Of a stretch of DNA of 8,883 bases, positions 1 to 6,313 are shown in pieces. Position 1 is the first letter of the stretch, and each line of letters opens with the position of its first letter. The translations under genes were made by a program, and so were the position numbers. This DNA comes from an uncultured Bacteroides sp. (lineage in GTDB: Bacteria; Bacteroidota; Bacteroidia; Bacteroidales; Bacteroidaceae): the NCBI GenBank assembly GCA_937890825.1, contig CALADS010000035.1, positions 1 through 8,883 on the forward strand. The letters run 5' to 3'. The notes beneath the pieces were generated by a model. That model ran no database searches and was not told where the DNA came from. It was given only the letters and a program-made list of their open reading frames with translations.

Positions 1-506
1 TCCTCATAGCAGAAGGCTTCCGGCATACCCGAAACCGGATGAAGTACTTCCTGCAGCTGCTGGGATTTGCTGTGGTCAGTGAGGTGCCCTGGTACTTGCT
101 GAATGGAGCGGACGGGACGCACAACGTACTCTTCACACTGGCACTGGGAGTAATGGCACTGACTGCTTTTGAAACATTGAAAAAGGATGGCATCCTCTGT
201 GGGGCTGTCATCCTTTCTATCGCTTATTTCGCTTCCTGGTTGGGTGTGGACTATGAGTGGCGAGGGATTCTGATGATGGTGGTGTTCTACCTGTTGGGGA
301 ATGTCAGCAATCCTTCTTTTCCCTCTGGTAGAAAGGCGCAGCTATTCTGTGCCTTTCCGCTGGTGATGCACTATGGAATAATCGGCGCTTTGCTGGCTTG
401 CTTAACTATTGCTTGCTATGATGGAACGCGTGGGTTCATCCATGGCAAGGTGGCGAAGTATGTGTTCTATGCTTTCTATCCTTTGCACTTGCTGCTATAT
501 ACATAG
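1..506 (+). CDS. TraX-family integral membrane protein, 3' part (5' end outside the window)
   Basis: The open frame runs in from the left edge without a start. The first residues read LIAEGFRHTRNRMKYFLQLL, which with the following SEVPWYLL stretch is the hallmark of the TraX family (a polytopic, acyltransferase-like membrane protein first known from F-pilin acetylation). The ATG at position 39 is an internal methionine inside this motif, not the start. The visible 167 residues contain about five or six hydrophobic segments. They end in FYAFYPLHLLLYT, the usual TraX C-terminus, so the 3' end is intact. In Bacteroidales such proteins are common and their substrate is unknown; a role in F-like pilin acetylation should not be assumed here. 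The gene looks more GC-rich than the genes to its right and seems to belong to the flank, not to the downstream cluster. Confidence 0.88.
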   Translation, partial: LIAEGFRHTRNRMKYFLQLLGFAVVSEVPWYLLNGADGTHNVLFTLALGVMALTAFETLKKDGILCGAVILSIAYFASWLGVDYEWRGILMMVVFYLLGNVSNPSFPSGRKAQLFCAFPLVMHYGIIGALLACLTIACYDGTRGFIHGKVAKYVFYAFYPLHLLLYT

Positions 507-515
507 TTAGTTATC

Positions 516-548
516 GCAACTATATTTGGTTGCAGTATTTTGTTTTAT
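516..548 (+). terminator. possible weak terminator after the TraX-family gene
   Basis: A short inverted repeat, GCAAC and GTTGC separated by 8 nt, lies just downstream of the TraX stop codon. It is followed by T-rich sequence (agtattttgtttt). The stem is only 5 bp and the T tract is interrupted, so this is a tentative call. The rest of the 507-740 stretch is AT-rich, with no gene I can support. Confidence 0.35.
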
Positions 549-715
549 TTGTATGGTACAAGACTTTATCATTGTTTGAGTACGGAATTAGTATGATAGG
601 ATAGCATATATTCTACCTTCTATCCACTTCATTTGTTCGTGATAACGGACATTATGGCTATTTTTAGTACCTTTTATTTGTTAATATTCAGATTTCCATG
701 AAATAAGCCCAAAGG

Positions 716-735
716 TCTGCCATGATTTGGCATAG
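716..735 (+). promoter_or_regulatory. inverted-repeat operator candidate, copy 1 (upstream of the WYL gene)
   Basis: The site contains the perfect dyad TGCCA-N5-TGGCA, centred at 725, 19 nt before the -7 box. A second site with 16 of 20 identical positions, and exactly the same distance to its own -7 box, lies upstream of the second operon (4644-4663). WYL-domain regulators with winged-helix N-termini (BrxR, CapW) bind inverted repeats in their own promoters. I therefore infer that the adjacent WYL protein is the ligand of this site. The dyad covers the place where the -33 element should be, which fits repression, although an activator replacing a missing -33 contact is also possible. Confidence 0.6.
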
Positions 736-743
736 TTTATTAT

Positions 744-751
744 TACCTTTG
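744..751 (+). promoter_or_regulatory. Bacteroides-type -7 promoter box for the WYL operon
   Basis: TACCTTTG matches the Bacteroides sigma-ABfr -7 consensus TAnnTTTG exactly. It lies 22 nt before the ATG of the WYL gene, which predicts a short leader of roughly 15 nt without a Shine-Dalgarno sequence. No good -33 TTTG is found at the usual spacing of about 19-21 nt. The only TTTG upstream (726-729) is too close to the -7 box and lies inside the inverted repeat at 716-735. A promoter with a strong -7 and a poor -33 covered by an operator fits regulated expression. Confidence 0.6.
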
Positions 752-773
752 CAATTATCTAAATAAAAATGGC

Positions 774-1709
774 ATGGCACAGAGTCTAATAAGCAAATAT
801 GTCTGGGTAATAGACACTATCTATCGGGCTGGGAAAATATCCTTTAAGGAGCTTAACCAAAGATGGCTCTGCGATGAAATAAGCGAGGGTGTGGATATAC
901 CCAAACGAACTTTTGATAATTGGAGATACGCAATTCAAGATATGTTCGGTCTATTCATAGAGAACGAAGGTAAGGGTAAATACCGCTACTTCATTATGAA
1001 TGAGGAGGATATTAGCCAAAACAGGCTTCGTTCATGGCTCTATAATACATTATGCGTCAGCAATACTTTGGTAAAAAGTCAAAATATTAAAGACCGTATA
1101 CTATTAGAATATGTACCTTCTGGTCAGGAGTGGTTGAATCCCATTATCGAAGCGATGAAGGAGAATCATATTCTCAATATCTCATATCATAGTTATTGGA
1201 AAGACGAAGAATACAATTTTGATGTGGAGCCATTCTGCATCAAACTGTTTCGGCAACGATGGTATCTGGTGGGACGCAGTACATACACTTATTATCATAC
1301 GAAAGCTCCAAGAATATACAGCCTTGATAGAATAACACACCTTCATGTAACCAGTCAGTCTTTTGAGTTGCCTAAGGAGTGGTCAGCAGAAGAGTATTTT
1401 AAAGGTTGCTTTGGTATTATTTCATGTGATAAGCCAAAGGAGGAGAATGTAAAACTGAAAGTAAATGCCGGACAAGCCAACTATATCCGTGACCTAAAAC
1501 TTCACACGTCACAAAAAGAAGTGGAACGCAACGATGAATATAGTATTTTTACATACTTCCTACGCCCCACTTTCGACTTCATGCAAGAGTTGCTTTGGCA
1601 GGGCGAAGATGTAGAGGTGCTTGAACCACTGTGGTTTCGTAATGAAATTGCTAAGAAAATAGAGAGAATCTGGCGTATTTATAATAACAAAGATAAAATA
1701 GGAATATAA
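774..1709 (+). CDS. WYL-domain transcription regulator (winged-helix N-terminus, WYL, C-terminal WCX-like region)
   Basis: This 311-aa protein has the three-part layout of WYL regulators. Residues about 5-75 form a winged helix-turn-helix, with IPKRTFDNWRYAIQDMFG as the likely recognition region and a wing ending KGKYRYFI. Residues about 128-195 form the WYL domain: FRQRWYLVGRS with W163-Y164-L165, followed by PRIYSLDRI at 179-187. Residues about 223-305 form a WCX-like C-terminal domain. WYL domains are thought to sense nucleic-acid or nucleotide ligands, and in BrxR and CapW they govern repressors of anti-phage systems. The gene is first in its operon, downstream of an inverted repeat that recurs before the next operon, so autoregulation and control of both operons is likely. 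The ATG at 769 is out of frame and soon meets a stop; the ATG at 774 opens the conserved helix. The stop overlaps the next start by one base (TAATG), suggesting translational coupling. Confidence 0.93.
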   Translation: MAQSLISKYVWVIDTIYRAGKISFKELNQRWLCDEISEGVDIPKRTFDNWRYAIQDMFGLFIENEGKGKYRYFIMNEEDISQNRLRSWLYNTLCVSNTLVKSQNIKDRILLEYVPSGQEWLNPIIEAMKENHILNISYHSYWKDEEYNFDVEPFCIKLFRQRWYLVGRSTYTYYHTKAPRIYSLDRITHLHVTSQSFELPKEWSAEEYFKGCFGIISCDKPKEENVKLKVNAGQANYIRDLKLHTSQKEVERNDEYSIFTYFLRPTFDFMQELLWQGEDVEVLEPLWFRNEIAKKIERIWRIYNNKDKIGI

Positions 1710-2749
1710 TGAAAGTATATGCACATTATCTATGGTCTGAAAGAGATAAATTTCAATATCGTTGGAGAACACTCCTTCAATTTGGAAACTCTTGGAATGT
1801 AATCGGTTCTGTCGTCATGAAGAATCCGGGCAGTGCAAAGCCACAAAATGAAGTAAACAATGAGGAAACGCTACGCCAACTCTCTTGTTTTGATCAGCGT
1901 CCATATCCCTGGTATGTCTTTTCTGTTGACAACACAATGAGACTGATAGAAAGGCTGTTTACTATTAAAAATGGAGGGAATTCCCTTAATGGTGTTGTGC
2001 AGATATTCAATTTGTTCAATATTCGTAATGCAGATTTGGAGCAAGCACTAAAAGACGGAAAAAGTGCGAAGGAATCCGTTTATTCTACTATCGAAGAAGA
2101 TATTGCAGCTATGAGAATATCACCGGCTTCTGTTTATATTGGTTGGGGTGCACTTGGAAATCTTCCGGAGTTCAAGCAACAAGCCAATCAATATTTTGCA
2201 TTCATTAAAGATGACATGAAACAGGATTATCTATGGGATGATTTCAGCAGGAATTTATTCTATCATCCGCAATATCTTTTGGGACGAGGGAAGAATAAGA
2301 AACCATCCATGTGGTTACTAAATGCTTTCTGTTCCAATTCAACTGATGTTGGAGCAAATCCTGTCAATATTCCATTCTCTTCAATAGATGCTGAACAAAT
2401 CATGGAAATTGTCAAAAATCAGACAGATGCGATCCATTGGTACGAGAAGCATCGTTACCAATTCTACAAGGGTTTACAAGTAACCTTCGACAAAAAGACT
2501 ATCAACATCCGATTTGTTGAACGCTCCGGGAAGAAAACTTTTACGCCATGCGATTATGAGGATGAAGCATTCCAAAAAGCATCAAAAATACTATTGGATG
2601 AATTTGGATATGCAGGTCCTGAGAAATCGTGGATAGGAAGAAAGAAATACTCTTCATTTGGAGCAGATACTATAGGCATATCCTGTGGTATAATGAAAGA
2701 ATTGGCCTCCATCAGTTCAATTTTAAAGAAAAATTTGATTTCACTATGA
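1709..2749 (+). CDS. DUF1643-like protein with an extra C-terminal region, function unknown
   Basis: This 346-aa protein lacks a signal peptide or membrane segments. Four short motifs in order recall the DUF1643 family: KNPGSA (38-43, like the family's LNPSTA), IFNLFNIRNADL (99-110, like NLFxxRxTxPxxL), GWGALGN (145-151, like WGxxG), and YHPQYL (185-190, like HPLYL). DUF1643 has no established biochemical activity, though its conserved polar motifs suggest an enzyme or nucleotide-binding fold. Typical members are roughly 150-180 aa, so the C-terminal 110-140 residues here are an addition I do not recognise. The end is rich in Lys and Ser. The start overlaps the WYL stop by one base and the stop overlaps the exonuclease start by four (ATGA), so it is made as part of this operon. 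The DUF1643 assignment rests on motif memory and should be read as probable. Confidence 0.85.
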   Translation: MKVYAHYLWSERDKFQYRWRTLLQFGNSWNVIGSVVMKNPGSAKPQNEVNNEETLRQLSCFDQRPYPWYVFSVDNTMRLIERLFTIKNGGNSLNGVVQIFNLFNIRNADLEQALKDGKSAKESVYSTIEEDIAAMRISPASVYIGWGALGNLPEFKQQANQYFAFIKDDMKQDYLWDDFSRNLFYHPQYLLGRGKNKKPSMWLLNAFCSNSTDVGANPVNIPFSSIDAEQIMEIVKNQTDAIHWYEKHRYQFYKGLQVTFDKKTINIRFVERSGKKTFTPCDYEDEAFQKASKILLDEFGYAGPEKSWIGRKKYSSFGADTIGISCGIMKELASISSILKKNLISL

Positions 2750-3237
2750 AAGACTTTGCAGCAATAGACTTTGAGACAGCAAATAACGAACGGTCATCTG
2801 TATGCTCTGTTGGTATCGTGATTGTCCGTAATGGTGAAATAGTCGATTCGTTCTACTCTCTCATCAAGCCGGAGCCTGAATACTATAATTATTGGTGTTC
2901 TCAGGTGCATGGATTGTGTAGCGAGGACACAGAGAATGCTTCAATTTTCCCTGAAGTTTGGAAGCAGATAGACCCCCTCATAATAGGACTGCCATTGGTG
3001 GCTCACAACAAACCTTTTGATGAAAGTTGCCTAAAGGCAGTCTTCCGTGTCTATCAGATGGACTATCCAGACTATGAGTTTTACGATACACTTTGTGCCT
3101 CACGAAGAGCACTTCCATACTTGGAAAACCACCAATTGCATACTGTTGCTGCGGCCTGCGGATATCAGTTAGAAAACCATCACCATGCGTTGGCGGATGC
3201 GGAAGCGTGTGCCTGGATAGCAAGAGAAATTTTATAA
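2746..3237 (+). CDS. DEDDh-type 3'-5' exonuclease (DnaQ / RNase T superfamily)
   Basis: This is a stand-alone, compact 163-aa exonuclease with all five catalytic positions of the DEDDh superfamily: D8 and E10 in AAIDFET, D92 in AHNKPFDESCL, and H146 with D151 in HHHALADAEA. The LHTVAAACGY segment (131-140) is the usual helix before the third exonuclease motif. The family removes nucleotides from the 3' ends of DNA or RNA with two metal ions. The substrate cannot be told from sequence, and there is no polymerase or helicase domain. I start it at the ATG at 2746, which overlaps the upstream stop as ATGA and begins MKDFAAIDFET. A longer frame opening at 2629 would add 39 residues that merely shadow the end of the upstream gene. 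Its place between a WYL regulator and a PD-(D/E)XK nuclease points to a nucleic-acid-degrading accessory system, not housekeeping proofreading. Confidence 0.93.
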   Translation: MKDFAAIDFETANNERSSVCSVGIVIVRNGEIVDSFYSLIKPEPEYYNYWCSQVHGLCSEDTENASIFPEVWKQIDPLIIGLPLVAHNKPFDESCLKAVFRVYQMDYPDYEFYDTLCASRRALPYLENHQLHTVAAACGYQLENHHHALADAEACAWIAREIL

Positions 3238-3259
3238 ACATACATTTGAATTTATAAAC

Positions 3260-4612
3260 ATGGATATACCCAAACATTTATCACACTCACCTATTATAGG
3301 TGTTGACTATTCAGAAAAAGATGCGGATGCCGGAGATGCAAAATATCTTTCAATTGGATATTCAACATGGGACTCAAATGATTTTTCAGCCAAGATATGG
3401 CGAAAAAGTGGTAATTCTTGGTCACGTCAAAGTGAAGAACTTCCACTTTGGCGTGTTTTGGATTTGGCCGAACTTGTTATAGCAACACTTACTGGTCAGA
3501 TAAGTTCTCTTGGAGAAGAGATTGTCAACACAAATAAAGTAGATGACCTCAAAGCTTTTTTACAAGAGAATATGCAACTGTATATTTCTCGTATTCATAA
3601 CCTAAAGAAGTTATTGGACTACTCAAATACAGAGAGTTCAAACGAAGACTATCCCAATATATTTTCTTTTGCAACCAAGGAATTAAGCCAAGATGCCTTA
3701 ATTGCATGGCTTCTTGCTTGGGGAGACGATTCTTATAAGACGAAAGATTCAGAGTTGCATCTCTTAGGAAAACAAGTTATATCTCTTTTTGCAGATATTC
3801 CTGTAGAAAACATTCATACAGTAGAAGTTGGTCGTCAGTGGGAGAATATAGATATATGGGCAGAGATTAATGATGACACATTTCTCGCTATTGAAGACAA
3901 AACAGGCACATCAATTCATGATGACCAGCTAAAACGATACAAACAAACGGTAGAAGAGTTCTATCGAGGCAAACGGCAGAATTTAAACTTTGCATATTTC
4001 AAGACAGAAAATGAACCTCTTTCTGTATTAAAGGAAGTCAGAAAGAATGGATATAAAGATATTGATAGGTTGCAGATTCTTGATATTCTCAATAATTACA
4101 GCGGCAGTAACGCTATTGTTGTTAGCTATAGAGACCACCTAATGGCGATTGAACATAAGACGCAAAACTTTCTCGCCTATCCTGTTCACAATTGGGACTG
4201 GTACGCATGGCAAGGATTCTACAAAGAAATTGAAAAACACATAGATATTGAATCATGGGGATATGTAGCTAATCCATCTGGAGGCTTTTTGGGACTTTGG
4301 TGGCATTTTTGTGACAATGATGAAATCTCTATGTATCTTCAATTTGAAGAATCAAAATTGTGCGTAAAAATATACTACGAAGGAGATGAAGAGAAATCAG
4401 AAATTCGCGATAAGTACTACAATATTTTGATGGACAATGTTAAGAATGCTTCTTTTGAGTTGACAAAGCCAGATCGATTCGGTCATGGGACTTATATGAC
4501 AATCGGAGTTGTAAGAGAAAAAGATGTCTTTGGGGATGGGATTATTGATGTTCCGAAGATTGTTTTAATGCTTAAAGAACTGGAGAAAATTGTAGATAAG
4601 TGCGTCTGCTGA
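3260..4612 (+). CDS. PD-(D/E)XK nuclease-like protein (PDDEXK_4 type) with an extra N-terminal domain
   Basis: This 450-aa protein has a nuclease core at about 131-300. NIFSFATKELSQDALIAWLL (133-152) is the typical opening of PDDEXK_4-type proteins. E189, D198 in ENIDIW, and E212-x-K214 in AIEDKTG form the metal-binding PD-(D/E)XK signature, and QLKRY (223-227) is the helix that follows it. All key residues are present, so it should be an active DNase or related enzyme. Residues 1-75 (PIIGVDYSEKD, SIGYSTWD, WSRQSEELPLWRVLDLA) look like a separate small domain that recalls the stand-alone DUF6530 family; this comparison is from memory and is tentative. Residues 330-445, with a GFLGLWWHF segment, form an unrecognised C-terminal part seen in some relatives. 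It is the last gene of the operon, 22 nt after the exonuclease, and is followed by a hairpin. A restriction- or defence-like role is inferred. Confidence 0.88.
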   Translation: MDIPKHLSHSPIIGVDYSEKDADAGDAKYLSIGYSTWDSNDFSAKIWRKSGNSWSRQSEELPLWRVLDLAELVIATLTGQISSLGEEIVNTNKVDDLKAFLQENMQLYISRIHNLKKLLDYSNTESSNEDYPNIFSFATKELSQDALIAWLLAWGDDSYKTKDSELHLLGKQVISLFADIPVENIHTVEVGRQWENIDIWAEINDDTFLAIEDKTGTSIHDDQLKRYKQTVEEFYRGKRQNLNFAYFKTENEPLSVLKEVRKNGYKDIDRLQILDILNNYSGSNAIVVSYRDHLMAIEHKTQNFLAYPVHNWDWYAWQGFYKEIEKHIDIESWGYVANPSGGFLGLWWHFCDNDEISMYLQFEESKLCVKIYYEGDEEKSEIRDKYYNILMDNVKNASFELTKPDRFGHGTYMTIGVVREKDVFGDGIIDVPKIVLMLKELEKIVDKCVC

Positions 4613-4638
4613 TTTTTGGCATCTGAGATCTTTTTCTG

Positions 4639-4678
4639 ACACCTCTGCCGTCATCTGGCAGAGGTGTAGGGTATTTTT
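4639..4678 (+). terminator. hairpin with T tract at the end of the WYL operon
   Basis: A perfect 11-bp stem, ACACCTCTGCC / GGCAGAGGTGT, with a 7-nt loop lies 26 nt after the nuclease stop. It is followed by TAGGGTATTTTT. The gap of six bases between stem and T run is longer than in a classic intrinsic terminator. The same bases also hold the second inverted-repeat operator and the -7 box of the next operon, so the hairpin may have two jobs. Confidence 0.55.
4644..4663 (+). promoter_or_regulatory. inverted-repeat operator candidate, copy 2 (upstream of the second operon)
   Basis: The site shares TCTGCC-x-T-x-AT-x-TGGCA-x-AG with the site before the WYL gene (16 of 20 positions). The dyad centre at 4653 is 19 nt before the -7 box at 4672, exactly as in copy 1 (725 and 744). 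Shared sequence, dyad symmetry and identical phase to the promoter make a common regulator likely, and the WYL protein is the only visible candidate. Here the dyad is longer (11-bp arms) because it is also a hairpin. Confidence 0.6.
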
Positions 4679-4679
4679 G
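4672..4679 (+). promoter_or_regulatory. Bacteroides-type -7 promoter box for the second operon
   Basis: TATTTTTG fits TAnnTTTG exactly and, like the first promoter, continues with CA. It lies 23 nt before the ATG at 4703, nearly the same as the 22 nt in the WYL promoter, and also lacks a convincing -33 element. Its T run doubles as the T tract of the hairpin that ends the upstream operon. Confidence 0.55.
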
Positions 4680-4702
4680 CACGATATTAAAAAAGCGTTG
4701 CA

Positions 4703-5005
4703 ATGACGAACGACAAAGGATATTGGAGCCACAAGCATGATTATCCCATCGAGGAAGTTTGGAATACGTATAGAGTATTGGCACGAGAAATTGTACTAAG
4801 GCTTCAAGCATTTAAGGTACTCGATAAGCACGGGTATCCTGCTATAGGAATGAAAGATATGAGGCAGTGGAATGCTACCATACAAAAGATGATAGATGCT
4901 TTTGAACTGCTAAAATATAGTTCTTCCTATACTGAGGGAGAGAACAGAATCATAGAAGAAGGGTTAGAACTCTTTTGTAAGTACTACCGCAATTTGTGGG
5001 ATTAA
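4703..5005 (+). CDS. hypothetical protein of 100 aa, resembling small phage and accessory proteins
   Basis: I cannot give a function. The protein is soluble and mostly helical, and rich in aromatic residues: KHDYPIEEVWNTYRVLAREIVLRLQAFK is followed by GYPAIGMKDMRQWNATIQKMIDAFELL, then EEGLELFCKYYRNLWD at the C-terminus. The pattern of a helix ending RLxxFK, a GxP turn, Wxxxxxx(M)IxAFE, and a terminal EEGLxLFxKYxxxLWD recalls small uncharacterised proteins that I associate with gut Bacteroidales phages. That comparison is from memory. It is the first gene of the second operon, with a short leader and no Shine-Dalgarno sequence, and it ends 17 nt before the next start. An obvious nuclease, kinase or DNA-binding motif is absent. 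Confidence 0.8.
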   Translation: MTNDKGYWSHKHDYPIEEVWNTYRVLAREIVLRLQAFKVLDKHGYPAIGMKDMRQWNATIQKMIDAFELLKYSSSYTEGENRIIEEGLELFCKYYRNLWD

Positions 5006-5022
5006 CGTTAAACATAGATGTT

Positions 5023-6018
5023 ATGACATTTAAAGAACTATTGAATGAGGTCAGGTTTGAGGATGTAGCACCTTATTTATTGAAGATGTACCCGCACATG
5101 GCTGATAGCCTTGGCTGGTTCAAGATTCATTTTGACATGCTGCGCGGTATGACTCCACAATACCATGAGGATGCTAATGACAAGGTTTGCCGTATCACTC
5201 TGACAGACTGGAAAGACGGAACCGGCTTTCATCTTGATGCTTACCCTATGGAGGGAGACCTTTGGGAACACTCCTTAACCAAGGAACTTGTTATAGGTTC
5301 TGACGTGAGAGCATCAGATGAAGAAATTGCTGCTTGTTGTCTGTGGCATACTTCGTTCTATGGGTTTGTGCCCAGGGATTTGGATGAAACGTTTGAGAAA
5401 TTTGCTCGTAAAATGGATTCGAAGTCTGTCACGCAAAGGAACTGCAACATCATACGCAAGTATGGAGGAACAATATCGACTTTAGGGCAACTATCTGCCT
5501 CGAAAAAGCAAGAATTGATTAGGCAAACAAAGGGAAATGTTTCCTCTTCAAGTAGCCATTTGAATAAGTCCAAGAAAAAAAGACTATTCAGACATGAATT
5601 TATGGAACTTTATTATGATCGAATGGCTCATATCAGTGATTTTATAGTTCAGTCCATACCGGCTTTGGATAATGGCAAGAACTACCTTACAACTAAGCAA
5701 CTCTGTGGGCTGTTTCATTCTGAAAAGTTTTGTTCTGAAAGAATCATTTCCTTTGCTAATGCAGAAGAGTCAGCCATCAACTATCTGCTTGATGTAATCT
5801 CACGATATAAGATGGTTCCAGAGATGGATGGCATAGTAATACATTTGATAACAGGCACTGAGCATGATACATTGTCAGAAGAAGAAAAGCGACTTTGTCA
5901 CTACTTATCAGAGGGACGGAGATATTCAGATTTGATACTCAGTACGGATTCTATTTTAGGTAATCAGGCTACCATTCATTATGCTGTCTATAATTCAAAG
6001 ATTTCCTTATTATCTTGA
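5023..6018 (+). CDS. DUF6557-like N-terminal protein with a possible FtsZ C-terminal-like domain
   Basis: Three parts can be seen in this 331-aa protein. Residues 1-125 (MTFKELLNEVRFEDVAPYLLKMYP, then EEIAACCLWHTSFYGF) resemble small Bacteroidales proteins annotated as DUF6557, of unknown function. Residues about 155-192 are a Ser/Lys-rich linker (SSSSSHLNKSKKKR), probably flexible. Residues about 222-325 (ISFANAEESAINYLLDVI, then GIVIHLITGTEHDTLSEEEK, then TDSILGNQATIHYAVYNS) follow the pattern of the FtsZ C-terminal domain: helix, GxxxxITxG, DxxL(S)E, then DxxLGxxxxxxxxA. No tubulin-like GTPase domain precedes it. I chose the ATG at 5023; a GTG at 4996 would overlap the upstream gene and add nine residues of poor character. 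It sits 17 nt after the previous gene and is probably in one transcript with it. The FtsZ comparison is an inference from pattern only. Confidence 0.8.
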   Translation: MTFKELLNEVRFEDVAPYLLKMYPHMADSLGWFKIHFDMLRGMTPQYHEDANDKVCRITLTDWKDGTGFHLDAYPMEGDLWEHSLTKELVIGSDVRASDEEIAACCLWHTSFYGFVPRDLDETFEKFARKMDSKSVTQRNCNIIRKYGGTISTLGQLSASKKQELIRQTKGNVSSSSSHLNKSKKKRLFRHEFMELYYDRMAHISDFIVQSIPALDNGKNYLTTKQLCGLFHSEKFCSERIISFANAEESAINYLLDVISRYKMVPEMDGIVIHLITGTEHDTLSEEEKRLCHYLSEGRRYSDLILSTDSILGNQATIHYAVYNSKISLLS

Positions 6019-6076
6019 ATAACAATTATCTATACATTCGCTTCGCATAGGGATTCTAATTTATAAATGCTACAGT

Positions 6077-6304
6077 ATGACAGTTCAAGAAATATTCGAT
6101 TCTTTGCTAATCAAAGAAATTGAGGAAGAAATGATAGATTTAGATGAATCTATCTCATATAGTAGTCGTAAGCAACCTATTGGTGAAGTAGAAACTATAC
6201 GTACCTTGATAAGGATACGGCGTAACCTGATTACCGATATGTTTGTAATGGATGAGCATTATAAAAAACTACTCTTGGAATTTAACGACATCCTGAAGTC
6301 ATAA
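6077..6304 (+). CDS. small hypothetical protein, 75 aa, acidic and helical
   Basis: I do not recognise this gene. The protein is short and charged: an acidic first half (LLIKEIEEEMIDLDESISYSS) and a basic middle (RTLIRIRRNL), with heptad-like hydrophobic spacing that suggests two or three helices. No cysteine clusters, signal peptide or membrane segment is present. It lies 58 nt after the previous stop and 9 nt before the next gene in the same orientation, so it is probably co-transcribed. Its size and charge would fit a binding partner of a neighbouring protein, but nothing in the sequence proves that. Confidence 0.65.
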   Translation: MTVQEIFDSLLIKEIEEEMIDLDESISYSSRKQPIGEVETIRTLIRIRRNLITDMFVMDEHYKKLLLEFNDILKS

Positions 6305-6313
6305 CTCATTCAG

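Noticed and set aside
597..627. Inverted repeat GGATAG / CTATCC in the gap before the WYL operon
   Set aside because: The 6-bp arms with a 15-nt spacer are weak, and it does not resemble the shared operator.
507..773. CRISPR array, small RNA or attachment site in the largest gene-free stretch
   Set aside because: No repeated units, tRNA-like fold or duplicated core was found. Only AT-rich sequence, a weak hairpin and the WYL promoter are visible.
2629..2745. Longer start for the exonuclease that would add 39 residues
   Set aside because: The added stretch lies wholly inside the upstream gene. The ATG at 2746 overlaps its stop as ATGA and starts right before the DxE motif.
1560..3277. Reverse-strand open frames at 1560-1772 and 2978-3277
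   Set aside because: They lie antisense to well-supported genes, have no recognisable domain, and look like shadows.
4996..5022. GTG start nine codons upstream for the DUF6557-like gene
   Set aside because: It would overlap the end of the 100-aa gene. The ATG at 5023 begins MTFKELL, which fits the usual start of such proteins.
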